From JBBECE01 sp040881985 (GTDB lineage Bacteria > Pseudomonadota > Alphaproteobacteria > Rhizobiales > Devosiaceae): 49,627 nt of DNA. Shown one piece after another: positions 26,214 to 34,163 of this stretch. A program made the translations under genes and the position numbers. The DNA lies in NCBI GenBank assembly GCA_040881985.1, contig JBBECE010000001.1, forward strand, positions 1-49,627, given 5' to 3'. The stretch's first letter is position 1. Every line of letters starts with the position of its first letter. Under the pieces are notes generated by a model. The model did not search any database. It was given only the letters and a program-made list of their open reading frames with translations, and had not been told where the DNA came from.

Positions 26214-26253
26214 GGGCGCGATTTCAAATCCGATCAGGTGAACTCGGCCCGAA

Positions 26254-27660
26254 ATGGCGCGTCCGCGCACGCTTTACGACAGGATCTGGGACGATCATCT
26301 GGTCGCCGACAATGGCGACGGCACCTCGTTGATCTATGTCGACCGGCATCTGGTGCATGAGGTGACGAGCCCGCAAGCGTTCGAGGGGCTGCGGCTCGCC
26401 GGACGCAAGGTCCGGGCGCCGCAGCGGACGCTCGCCGTCGTCGATCACAACGTGCCGACGACCGATCGCCGGCACGGCATCGACGATCCGGAAAGCGCGC
26501 TCCAGGTCGAAACGCTCGCCCACAATGCCGCGGATTTCGGCGTCGAATATTTCGACGAGCTTGACCGGCGGCAGGGGATCGTCCACATCGTCGGGCCCGA
26601 ACAGGGATTTACCCTGCCGGGCATGACGATCGTCTGCGGGGACAGCCATACCTCGACCCACGGGGCGTTCGGGGCGCTGGCGCAGGGGATCGGCACGTCG
26701 GAAGTCGAGCATGTGCTGGCGACCCAGACGCTGATCCAGTCGAAGGCCAAGAACATGCGCGTCAAGGTCGAGGGAGCGCTCCCTGCCGGGGTCACCGCCA
26801 AGGATATCATCCTGTCGATTATCGGGGAGATCGGCACCTCCGGGGGCACCGGCCATGTGCTCGAGTATGCCGGCAGCGCCATCCGGGCGCTCTCGATGGA
26901 AGGCCGGATGACGGTCTGCAACATGTCGATCGAGGGCGGCGCGCGGGCCGGGCTGATCGCGCCCGACGAGACGACCTTTGCCTATATCGAGGGGCGGCCG
27001 CGGGCGCCGAAAGGCAAGGCGCTCAAGATGGCGATGGATTATTGGCAAACGCTCAAATCCGACGAGGGCGCGCATGTCGACCGCGAAATGACCCTCGACG
27101 CAGCGGCGTTGCCCCCGGTCGTCACGTGGGGATCGAGCCCCGAAGACGTGGTCGCGGTCACTGGCGAAGTCCCCGATCCCGATCGCATCGCCGACGAAAA
27201 CCGCCGCGCCTCGAAATGGCGGGCGCTCGACTATATGGGGTTGAGGCCCGGCACCAGGATCAAGGACATCACTATCGAGCGGGTGTTCCTCGGCTCTTGC
27301 ACCAACGGGCGGATCGAGGATCTGCGCGCCGCCGCGGCAATCGTCAGGGGCCGAAAGGTCGCCGATGGCGTCAGCGCGATGGTGGTGCCGGGTTCGGGGC
27401 TGGTCAAAGCCCAGGCGGAGCAGGAAGGCCTCGACAAGATCTTCATCGCAGCCGGGTTCGAATGGCGCGAGCCGGGATGCTCGATGTGCCTCGCCATGAA
27501 CGCCGACAAGCTGAAGCCCGGCGAACGCTGCGCCTCGACGTCGAACCGCAATTTCGAGGGACGGCAGGGCTTCAAGGGCAGGACCCATCTCGTCTCCCCC
27601 GCCATGGCCGCGGCGGCGGCAATCGCCGGACGCTTCGTCGATATCCGCGAGTGGCGTTGA
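26254..27660 (+). CDS. leuC: 3-isopropylmalate dehydratase large subunit
   Basis: This 468-aa subunit, with LeuD, isomerises 2- to 3-isopropylmalate in leucine synthesis. It belongs to the aconitase superfamily: VDHNVPTTDR, VCGDSHTSTHGAFG, and the three [4Fe-4S] cysteines in LGSCTNGR and GCSMCLAMN. The length is normal. leuD lies about 7.3 kb downstream rather than adjacent. The LeuC stop overlaps the start of the next gene. Confidence 0.97.
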   Translation: MARPRTLYDRIWDDHLVADNGDGTSLIYVDRHLVHEVTSPQAFEGLRLAGRKVRAPQRTLAVVDHNVPTTDRRHGIDDPESALQVETLAHNAADFGVEYFDELDRRQGIVHIVGPEQGFTLPGMTIVCGDSHTSTHGAFGALAQGIGTSEVEHVLATQTLIQSKAKNMRVKVEGALPAGVTAKDIILSIIGEIGTSGGTGHVLEYAGSAIRALSMEGRMTVCNMSIEGGARAGLIAPDETTFAYIEGRPRAPKGKALKMAMDYWQTLKSDEGAHVDREMTLDAAALPPVVTWGSSPEDVVAVTGEVPDPDRIADENRRASKWRALDYMGLRPGTRIKDITIERVFLGSCTNGRIEDLRAAAAIVRGRKVADGVSAMVVPGSGLVKAQAEQEGLDKIFIAAGFEWREPGCSMCLAMNADKLKPGERCASTSNRNFEGRQGFKGRTHLVSPAMAAAAAIAGRFVDIREWR

Positions 27661-28067
27661 AAGATCCCTGGACCGACCGCCAGGCGCCGTCGCTGGCGGA
27701 ATTTGAGGCCATTGCCCGCGCGACTTTCGACAGTCTGCCGGAAAAGTTCCGCGAGCTCGTCGGTGACGTGCCGATTTTTCTTGCCGAGTTTGCCGAGGAT
27801 GAAGTGCTCGACGATCTCGAGCTCGATTCACTCTTCGACCTGATGGGTCTGTTCGAGGGCGTCGGCCTGGCGCAGACCGGCGCCGGCGCCATCACCGGGC
27901 AGCTGCCGAACCGCATCTGGCTCTATCGGCGGCCGATCCTTGACTACTGGGCCGAGCATGAAGAGACGCTGGGGGCGGTGATCGCGCATGTGCTGGTGCA
28001 TGAGATCGGCCATCATTTCGGCTTTTCCGACGAGGATATGGAGGCGCTCGAAGACGGCCGCCGATAG
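27651..28067 (+). CDS. Zincin-like metallopeptidase family protein
   Basis: This protein of about 138 aa carries the zinc site HVLVHEIGHHFGFSDED (HExxH at H117/E118/H121, and D127 as the likely third ligand), which defines the zincin-like PF06262 family, together with the PNRIWLYRRPIL strand. Its substrate is unknown. No ATG fits: GTG 27651 and TTG 27657 are the in-frame choices at the family's expected N-terminus. Both lie at the leuC stop (27658-27660), so translation is probably coupled to leuC. A frame that starts far upstream runs inside leuC and is not real. Confidence 0.85.
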   Translation: MALKDPWTDRQAPSLAEFEAIARATFDSLPEKFRELVGDVPIFLAEFAEDEVLDDLELDSLFDLMGLFEGVGLAQTGAGAITGQLPNRIWLYRRPILDYWAEHEETLGAVIAHVLVHEIGHHFGFSDEDMEALEDGRR

Positions 28068-28077
28068 GAGCTATGCC

Positions 28078-28692
28078 ATGAGGCGCAACGCCATCGCCGC
28101 CCTGCTGCTTGGGACCTGCCTGACGCTGCCGGCCTTGGCGGACGTTCCGACGCTGTCCGGCGTGCCCTGCGTGTCGACCAAGCAAATGAGCCTGTCCGAG
28201 CGCGACGTTTTCCGGCTCGAAAATCTGACGACCAGCCGGTCGCGCGGGCTGGCCGGAGCGCTGTTGAGCGATAGCGCGGCGGACCGGGCGGCGGTCGCCG
28301 GCATTTACGAGGCCGGGCTTTCCCCGCTCGCCAGCATCGTCGAGGGTAAATATCAATGCCGGACGATTAAGCTCGGCGGGCTTGGCGCGCTAACCGTCTA
28401 TGGCTGGTTCGAGTGCGAGATCGGCCGGGATGGCGACCAGCTGACGATCGAGAAGCTCACCGGCTCGCAGCGCTTTTCCGGCACGCTGACCCCGGCGGGG
28501 GAGGGTCTCGCCTATCGCGGGGCGCTGCACTACTGGGACGAGGAATCGCGCCCCTATGAAGGGGCCTCCGACCGCGACCAGGTGGGCTGTCTCCTCAAGG
28601 CGTTCGAGGACGGCGAGCCGTTCGTGCTGGAGTTGCCCTTTCCGGCATTCGAGAGCGCCCACGACGTGATCGAATTGAGATCGCGGCGGTAG
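28078..28692 (+). CDS. Secreted DUF4893 protein
   Basis: This 204-aa protein has a Sec signal peptide (residues 1-21, MRRNAIAALLL...LPALA) and a mature domain matching DUF4893: YQCRTIKLGG, YGWFECEI, IEKLTGSQR and a C-terminal PAFESAHDVIEL. The cysteines in these segments may form a disulfide, fitting a periplasmic location. The start at 28078 has AGGAG about 8 nt upstream. It follows the metallopeptidase gene by 10 bp and ends at a bidirectional terminator. No function is known. Confidence 0.85.
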   Translation: MRRNAIAALLLGTCLTLPALADVPTLSGVPCVSTKQMSLSERDVFRLENLTTSRSRGLAGALLSDSAADRAAVAGIYEAGLSPLASIVEGKYQCRTIKLGGLGALTVYGWFECEIGRDGDQLTIEKLTGSQRFSGTLTPAGEGLAYRGALHYWDEESRPYEGASDRDQVGCLLKAFEDGEPFVLELPFPAFESAHDVIELRSRR

Positions 28693-28724
28693 GAGCCTCC
28701 GAACTCGCCGGCCAGTGCTAACAA

Positions 28725-28750
28725 AAAGCGGGGCCCAAGGACCCCGCTTT
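28725..28750 (-). terminator. Intrinsic terminator between convergent genes
   Basis: Nine-bp arms AAAGCGGGG (28725-28733) and CCCCGCTTT (28742-28750) enclose an 8-nt loop. On the minus strand the hairpin is followed by TTTTTG, a good T-tract for ending the PhoX-like gene. On the plus strand the tail is weaker, so it probably works mainly on the minus strand and partly for the DUF4893 gene. Confidence 0.8.
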
Positions 28751-28773
28751 CCCTTTGGAGAGGCCGGCCGGCC

Positions 28774-30204
28774 CTACATGGCGGGTCGGGCGAAGCCCGT
28801 GATGACGACGAGATCGTCGGTGCCGTAGTCGTCGAGCGGGCTCATGTTCGCGTCGTCCGAGTGCTGGATCGACACGTAGGCGGTCATCCCGTCCGGCGTG
28901 AAGATGAAGCCGGTCGGCTCGGCCGAGGAATCCTTCACCGAGAGCATCTTGATGCAGCCGTCGGTCTTGATGTCGCGGTCGCCCCCGTCGGGCAGGCAAG
29001 CGAAAATGTCGCCGTTCTCGTGGTCCTCGATGACGTAGAGGATGCCGGTCCCGGGCTGGAAAGCAAGATTGTCCATGGAATTGAAGTCGGGGTCGCCCTC
29101 GACGAAGCGGTTGGCCTCGGCGGACAGCGTGACCTTGCCGTCGGCGTCGGGGGCGGGAGCAAGCGTCGGCTCGGAATCGATGTAGCACATGACCTCGGCA
29201 TAGTTCGACGCGCCTTCGTTGCCGGTATTGGCGCCACACATGCGGATGCCGGGGCCGGCGAAGAGCGGATCCTGATGCAGGTCCTCGGGCCGGTAGTAGC
29301 CGGCCGCGTGGCTGGCGAAGGCGCTGGCCCGCGCCGTGGCGGGATCGATCTCGACCCACCAGCCCTTGCCGATCTCGCAGCCCTGGCCGGCCTGCACGGA
29401 GGCGCCCTGGCAGGAGACCTGCAGGGCGTAGCTGGTGCCGGCAACGAGCGGAGACTGGTCGAGCGATGCGATCATGCCGCCGCTGTAAAGCGTCGCGGGA
29501 ATGAACTTGAACAAGGCGCCGCCGTCGGCGTCGGGTGCATCGGTGCCGGGGCGCAGTTCGTCGCCGCCATAGACGACGCCTTCCGGCGTCATCACAAAGC
29601 CTTCCCAGGCGATCACCGCCATGGCGGTGCGTTTGGCGACGTGAGCCGGGTCGGAGACGGCGCCGGTCGCGCGATCGCTGATGACGACGTTGTCGATCAA
29701 GAGCGGGTCGAGAATTTCATATACGCCGCCGTCATCTTCTTCCTCGGTGGCGATGACGGTGCCCCAGGGGCTGGTGCGAATGCCGTCGCAGGCGACCATG
29801 CCGCGAAGCAGAGTGCTGACGGTGCCGTCCGCCAGCGAAATCGACTGAACGGAAGGATTTAGCTTGCCAGCGGCGATCTCCTCGCGGTCGCCTTCGATGC
29901 AACCGATGATGTGGGTCGGGTTGTCGGCGGGGAAGAAGGCCATCATGTCGAGACTGTCGGCGACGTCGCGGGTCAGGTACGAGGCCGTCAGCCCGCCGGC
30001 GAGCGCAATCTGGTCGGAGGCGGTCTGCCCGGCGGTCCGGTAGGGAGTGAAGGAAGAAGGCGCCGAGGCGGCGAGCGGGGCGGCGATGCCGAAATACTGC
30101 ATCGACTGGGCGGCGAGCATGGCGTCGACGGAGGAGCCGAAATCTTGGGCAAGAGCGGGCGAGGCGGCTGACGCCAGCGCCAGTGTGAGGATTCGCAGTT
30201 TCAT
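28774..30204 (-). CDS. PhoX/DUF839-like secreted protein
   Basis: This 476-aa protein has a Sec signal peptide (residues 1-20, ending SPALAQ). The region CDGIRTSPWGTVIATEEE (C139 onward) resembles the NCAGGxTPWGT...CEE core of PhoX phosphatases, whose Cys and Glu bind the iron-calcium cofactor. GGDELRPG and YYRPEDL also match the DUF839 beta-propeller. It could be a periplasmic phosphatase for organic phosphate, but the Cys context differs from classical PhoX and the signal is Sec rather than Tat, so activity is uncertain. It ends at a strong terminator and is separated by 243 bp from the DUF6644 gene upstream. Confidence 0.75.
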   Translation of the reverse strand: MKLRILTLALASAASPALAQDFGSSVDAMLAAQSMQYFGIAAPLAASAPSSFTPYRTAGQTASDQIALAGGLTASYLTRDVADSLDMMAFFPADNPTHIIGCIEGDREEIAAGKLNPSVQSISLADGTVSTLLRGMVACDGIRTSPWGTVIATEEEDDGGVYEILDPLLIDNVVISDRATGAVSDPAHVAKRTAMAVIAWEGFVMTPEGVVYGGDELRPGTDAPDADGGALFKFIPATLYSGGMIASLDQSPLVAGTSYALQVSCQGASVQAGQGCEIGKGWWVEIDPATARASAFASHAAGYYRPEDLHQDPLFAGPGIRMCGANTGNEGASNYAEVMCYIDSEPTLAPAPDADGKVTLSAEANRFVEGDPDFNSMDNLAFQPGTGILYVIEDHENGDIFACLPDGGDRDIKTDGCIKMLSVKDSSAEPTGFIFTPDGMTAYVSIQHSDDANMSPLDDYGTDDLVVITGFARPAM

Positions 30205-30387
30205 GGCAGCGGTCCTTTGCTGATGCAGAGTTGGATGCCGTCAGAAGGTGGCCAGTGCGCAATGCTGCGATGACGGGCGCGTGAACTTTTGGCGACAGAG
30301 CCGGGTTATCCACCCTTGCGGACGGGCTGCGCAAAGGCCAGTCGACAATCTCGGTGGCGAGCTGCGGCCCGATCGGGTTGGCTGTCC

Positions 30388-30469
30388 GCTGATCGCCTAT
30401 TTCGAGAGCTTTCACGATGTAATCCTGTGCGAGCCGGCGAGTTGGGCCTATTCGACATAGGCGATCAGC
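30388..30469. repeat. 18-bp inverted repeat at the end of the DUF6644 gene
   Basis: GCTGATCGCCTATTTCGA (30388-30405) is repeated in inverted orientation at 30452-30469 with one mismatch and a 46-nt spacer. The second copy encodes the last residues of the DUF6644 protein and its stop. It may be a transcript-end structure or a remnant of a local inverted duplication. The rest of the 243-bp gap before the PhoX-like gene shows nothing recognisable. Confidence 0.5.
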
Positions 30470-30912
30470 CTCCCGGCCAGCGCCACTGACAGCCAGAGCA
30501 GGATCGAAAACGCCGCCATGGCTCGCGCGCCGGCGGAGTGCCGATCGCGATGGGCGCGGAAACTCGTGAACAATGCCGCGTTGAGAATCGCCAAAGCCAA
30601 CAGACCCATCTTGGTGAGGAAAACCGGGTTGCGCGCGTAGTCGCCCGCTTTCACGGCGAACAGCAGAAAGCCGGCGGCTATGGCGACGACAAGCGCGATG
30701 GCGGCAACCGGTCTCAGATGCCGGACAACCACGCTGGCGTCGATCCCCCGCCCCAGTCCGAGAATCCGAAGGTCCATCAAGATGGCGCTGGTGATCAGGA
30801 AACCGATCGCGATGATGTGGAGCCAGTTGACGAGTGGATAGGCCCAAACCGAGCGGCGCAAGAATTCCGCGACGCTCCAGGCTTCGAGACCGCCGATCAG
30901 GTCGGCCATCAA
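30448..30912 (-). CDS. DUF6644-like membrane protein
   Basis: This 154-aa membrane protein has about four helices, including PLVNWLHIIAIGFLITSAILM, PVAAIALVVAIAAGFLLF, KMGLLALAILNAALF and FSILLWLSVALAGRL. The NWLHIIAIG and MDLRILGLG segments fit the DUF6644 family. Its ATG overlaps the stop of the DUF6152 gene by 4 bp; these two families are commonly neighbours and may form a unit at the membrane. Function unknown. Confidence 0.7.
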   Translation of the reverse strand: MMADLIGGLEAWSVAEFLRRSVWAYPLVNWLHIIAIGFLITSAILMDLRILGLGRGIDASVVVRHLRPVAAIALVVAIAAGFLLFAVKAGDYARNPVFLTKMGLLALAILNAALFTSFRAHRDRHSAGARAMAAFSILLWLSVALAGRLIAYVE

Positions 30913-31304
30913 GGGCTGGGCAATTCCACGGCGCGATCGGGATAGACGTCATAGGTCTTGTCGCCGACGATGACCCGTACGGCCTTCATGCGCGGCTCAT
31001 TGGGATCGAGCGAGCGGTGACCGATCACGGTGACCTCAGCGCCCAATGCGACGGCGGTTTCGTCGAACCCGGCGTTCAGCGTCTGGTTGAGCGGCGCCAG
31101 TTCGACCCGCCAGACGACCCCGTCGACGTCGAGTTCGAGGGTCGCGTGAGGATTGCCGACATAGATGTCGGTGAGGGTATCGGTGAGTTCAAAGAATTCT
31201 TCCCCGGTCCATGACCAGCCGTGATGGGCCAGAGCCGGCACGCAAGCGGCAGCCAGGGCGGTGGCGGCGAGAAGTGAGAGCAATTTGCGGCGGGCCTGTT
31301 GCAT
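30909..31304 (-). CDS. Secreted DUF6152 protein
   Basis: This 131-aa protein has a signal peptide (about residues 1-26, ending VPALA) followed directly by HHGWSWT, the N-terminal signature of DUF6152. The rest is a small beta domain (VGNPHATLELDVDGVVWRVEL, VIGHRSLDPNEPRMKA, YDVYPDR). The paired histidines at the mature N-terminus could bind metal; that is inferred. It overlaps the DUF6644 gene by 4 bp. Confidence 0.8.
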   Translation of the reverse strand: MQQARRKLLSLLAATALAAACVPALAHHGWSWTGEEFFELTDTLTDIYVGNPHATLELDVDGVVWRVELAPLNQTLNAGFDETAVALGAEVTVIGHRSLDPNEPRMKAVRVIVGDKTYDVYPDRAVELPSP

Positions 31305-31339
31305 GGTCGGACCGTGTGAGCGAAATTGGGCGGCGCGGA

Positions 31340-32128
31340 TCAGTTCACGATTTCGGTAGCCAGATTAAGCGCGATCAGCTCGTCTGGCGAGAAATAGTAA
31401 AGCCGGTCGGGCGGGGTCTCAAGCGCATGGACCCAGACTTCCGGGTCGATCCCCATGGCGTCGAGATGCCGGGCAATTCGGGCGGTCGTCGCCTGGGCGT
31501 CGGACATGGCCTGGGCCGGGCCAGGCATGACCTCGCCGCCGGCGAAGGCCTGATGCACCCCGATCGCAGCGCCGGTCCCGGCGCGCCGCGCCTCGCCACC
31601 GGCGAATATCAAGGGGCAGGAGGAGGCGCAAAAGCCGCCGCTGCCAACTTCGGTCGCGTAGCCCTTCTCGCGGATGAGGCTTGCGATCGACAGCGCATCG
31701 TCGACCGAGCCGCCGGGCGAATTGAGCGCGACGGTCATGACATATTCGCCGCGTTCGGCGATCTCGGCGGCAAATCGGGCGGCGGCGCCGGGATCGATCG
31801 TGCCTTCGAGCAAGAGGATGCCGCCCGGCTTGAGCGAGATGGTGAGCGGCGCGAGCAAAATTTCGTTGTCGGCGGTGACGCGCTCGCGGGGCAAGAATTG
31901 CGGGGCGTTTGGGTCGATCTCTGGTCGTTCGACGGCGGGCAGAATCGCCGGGCCGTCGATGCCGGGCACATAGAGCACATCATCTTGCAGGCCCCGAAAA
32001 TCGAGCCAGAGCATGACCGCCGCGCCGCCCAAGAGGGCGTAGAACACAATCCGGACGATGCGGTCATCGTTGAGCCAGCGGCCGAGGCGCTTCGGCGGGG
32101 ATGGGTCGGCGGCGGCGGGGGCGCTCAT
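31340..32128 (-). CDS. Membrane-anchored ClpP-fold (crotonase-like) serine protease, COG3904 type
   Basis: This 262-aa protein has one N-terminal membrane helix (about residues 24-42) and then a ClpP/SppA-like domain. It shows VALNSPGGSVDDALSIA, GGFCASSCPLIFAGGEA (probable nucleophile S169 or S170 in CASSC) and IGVHQAF (H192, equivalent to the ClpP His). The two cysteines around the serine pair could form a disulfide, which supports a periplasmic domain. Its start overlaps the stop of the preceding membrane protein as ATGA. The family is called a predicted periplasmic protein with no known substrate. Confidence 0.8.
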   Translation of the reverse strand: MSAPAAADPSPPKRLGRWLNDDRIVRIVFYALLGGAAVMLWLDFRGLQDDVLYVPGIDGPAILPAVERPEIDPNAPQFLPRERVTADNEILLAPLTISLKPGGILLLEGTIDPGAAARFAAEIAERGEYVMTVALNSPGGSVDDALSIASLIREKGYATEVGSGGFCASSCPLIFAGGEARRAGTGAAIGVHQAFAGGEVMPGPAQAMSDAQATTARIARHLDAMGIDPEVWVHALETPPDRLYYFSPDELIALNLATEIVN

Positions 32129-33450
32129 GCCGAGGGATTGGGCCGGCTGCGTTTGGAGAGGTCGAGCGGGGTGACCGTCGCCTCGTCGGCCCTCGCTGCA
32201 GCCGGTTCGGCCGGCGGGGTTTCGGCAATCTCGATTTCGGTGTCGGCCGCCTCACCCGATGCGGCGCTGGTCATTTCGCGATAGAGGGCGACCGAGCGCA
32301 TCATCTCGGCAGCGGTGATCTTGTCGGCGGCGTCCAGCGTCTGCGATTCGCGGCGGGCGGCGCTGTAGACGACCGCGAGAATCAGGACCAGGACGCCGGG
32401 CAAAAGGTCGATCGAGATTGCACCGGCCCAGGAGGGGATGAAGTCGGAGGCATAGCGAAGCACGGCGTCGGCGGTCGACAGCGGCACGAAGCGGCGCGGC
32501 GCGACTTTCGGCTGGGCGAGAATCTCCTCGGCGGCGACGGTCAATGCCTGCGACTGCGCCTGCACCGACGTAAAGACGGTCTGCATCACCCGGTCCTGGC
32601 GCTGCACCAGATCGGCGCTCGAGCCGTCGGCGACCGGTGCGATGAAGCCGAGCGAAAGGTCCTGGGCGGCGCGCTTGACCGAGGCGGCGACCGATGTCTC
32701 CTGCAGGGCAGCGACGACCCCGGCGAGTGTGACCGCCTCGGCGGCGAACCGGTCGGCGCGCGGCTGCACGTCGCCGGACGCCGAGACGAGCTCGCGCATT
32801 GCTTCGAGATGCGCCGAGCCCTGCGCGAAAAGTTCGGCGACCGTGGCGCGGGAAGCAAGGATCGATTCGCCAAGCTCGTCGAGCTGGGCGGACATCTGGG
32901 AGAGAAGCTGGACGACGCTGCCGGCGCCGGTGGTGCCGGTGAGCGCCCCGGTGTCGCGTTCGTCGAGCGCCAGACGCGAAAACCGGTCGGAGGCGCGCTG
33001 CAGATCGGGCAGAAGGGATTGAGCGGCGAGCGCATTGGCGTGCGCTTGATCAAGATCGGCGACGTAACCTTCGAGGGTGACGGCCAGATGTTGCTCGAGA
33101 GCGGCGGAGCCGGCGAGCGCCGCGGCGTTCAGCCAGGCACTCATGGCGACGATCATCGCCGAGCCGAGCAGCATTACCCCGATCATTGCCCAGCGGCGGG
33201 TCGCGTCGCGCATCAGCGGCAAGAACCGCATCATGAACATCCAGAAGGAATAAATGGCGACCGCGACGGCGGCTGAGTAGATTACGGCGGCGAAGAAGAC
33301 GAGGGTGGGCGGCCCGTCGAGCAGGCTGCGCACGCCGAGATAGGTATAGACCCCGCTCGCCAGCGCCAGCACCGCCAGGGTGAATCGGGTCAGAACTTCA
33401 AGGCCCTTGACGCCTTCCTTGAGGCGCGCGGCGTTGTTGTCGTTCAGCAT
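32125..33450 (-). CDS. Unrecognised multi-pass membrane protein with coiled-coil region
   Basis: I do not recognise this 441-aa protein. It has N-terminal membrane helices at about 21-40, 48-70 and 86-106, a long polar helical region (about 110-325) rich in Ala, Gln, Glu and Leu, probably coiled coil, one more helix near 350-370 and an acidic tail rich in Glu, Ala and Pro. The layout resembles a sensor or scaffold with a large soluble loop. The ATG at 33450 begins MLNDNNAARL; an upstream in-frame extension looks spurious. It overlaps the ClpP-fold protease gene by 4 bp, so the two are likely partners. Confidence 0.7.
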   Translation of the reverse strand: MLNDNNAARLKEGVKGLEVLTRFTLAVLALASGVYTYLGVRSLLDGPPTLVFFAAVIYSAAVAVAIYSFWMFMMRFLPLMRDATRRWAMIGVMLLGSAMIVAMSAWLNAAALAGSAALEQHLAVTLEGYVADLDQAHANALAAQSLLPDLQRASDRFSRLALDERDTGALTGTTGAGSVVQLLSQMSAQLDELGESILASRATVAELFAQGSAHLEAMRELVSASGDVQPRADRFAAEAVTLAGVVAALQETSVAASVKRAAQDLSLGFIAPVADGSSADLVQRQDRVMQTVFTSVQAQSQALTVAAEEILAQPKVAPRRFVPLSTADAVLRYASDFIPSWAGAISIDLLPGVLVLILAVVYSAARRESQTLDAADKITAAEMMRSVALYREMTSAASGEAADTEIEIAETPPAEPAAARADEATVTPLDLSKRSRPNPSA

Positions 33451-33467
33451 GATCGCTCCGGAAAAGC

Positions 33468-33521
33468 CCCTTTTTTGCCAAAACCAACGAAGCTTGGCGG
33501 CCGAAGGAGACCAAAAAAGGG
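33468..33521. repeat. 10-bp inverted repeat with A/T runs between membrane-protein and HEAT genes
   Basis: CCCTTTTTTG (33468-33477) and CAAAAAAGGG (33512-33521) are perfect inverted arms separated by 34 nt, and a smaller CCAA/TTGG pairing lies inside. On the transcribed minus strand no extra U-run follows the 3' arm, so it is not a textbook terminator. It may set the boundary between the deoD-HEAT and membrane protein-protease parts of the cluster. Confidence 0.6.
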
Positions 33522-33524
33522 CCG

Positions 33525-34163
33525 TCACCGGGCTTTCGGCCCCTCCAGCGCTCGCAGCACTTTTTCAATACGGCGGCGTTTGGCGGGCTGACCGATGTCG
33601 CCGAGGCGCTTGTTGAGCACTTTGGCGAGGGCGGCCGGGTCGTTCATCGGGGCGGCCTTGAGGGCCAATTCGGCATACATCGGGGTCTGGTTGATGGCGC
33701 TGGTCCGCAGCATCGCGACGAGCAATCCCCAGGCAGCGGGGGCGGCGCCGGACTTGCTGGCGAAGGTCGCGAGCATGGAGACGGTTTTGTCCTTGGCAAT
33801 GACCGAGCTCCGGTCGGCCGCTTCGAGGATTTCGGGCAGCCGGAGCCCGATCAATTCCGGCCGGGACGCGGTCAGCGTGTCGAGCGCGCTCAGCGCTCCC
33901 CAAACGAGGCGGTTATTGCGGCTTTTGAGCGCCCTGAAGAACTCGTCCACATGGGGCGCGATCAAGGCCGGCCGGCGTTCGCCGATCTCGTAGAGGACCT
34001 TGATCGCATCATTGGCGACGGCGACGCTTTTCGCCCCGATCGCTTCGGCCAGCTCGGCGACGGTGATTTTGTCGCCCGCCGTGGCGAGTTCGATGGCGAG
34101 TGCGATGTTGGGTTGCTCGTCGTTGCGCCCAAGCGCCCCGGCCAGCCGGTCGAGGACGCTCAT
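33525..34163 (-). CDS. HEAT/ARM-like helical repeat protein
   Basis: This 212-aa protein is almost entirely helical, with repeated helix pairs of HEAT/ARM type, for example VAVANDAIKVLYEIGERRP, LIAPHVDEFFRALKSRN and LVWGALSALDTLTASRPEL. The basic C-terminus (KRRRIEKVLRALEGPKAR) caps the repeats. Such proteins usually bind other proteins; no partner is evident. The ATG at 34163 overlaps the deoD stop as ATGA. Longer upstream versions read through deoD in the wrong frame. Confidence 0.75.
   Translation of the reverse strand: MSVLDRLAGALGRNDEQPNIALAIELATAGDKITVAELAEAIGAKSVAVANDAIKVLYEIGERRPALIAPHVDEFFRALKSRNNRLVWGALSALDTLTASRPELIGLRLPEILEAADRSSVIAKDKTVSMLATFASKSGAAPAAWGLLVAMLRTSAINQTPMYAELALKAAPMNDPAALAKVLNKRLGDIGQPAKRRRIEKVLRALEGPKAR

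Noticed and set aside
26214..26253. Leucine leader peptide and attenuator before leuC
   Set aside because: The leader is only about 34 nt and contains no run of Leu codons.
27042..27650. N-terminal extension of the zincin-like metallopeptidase reaching into leuC
   Set aside because: The extension is out of frame with leuC and Arg-rich, whereas the conserved family domain begins at the leuC stop.
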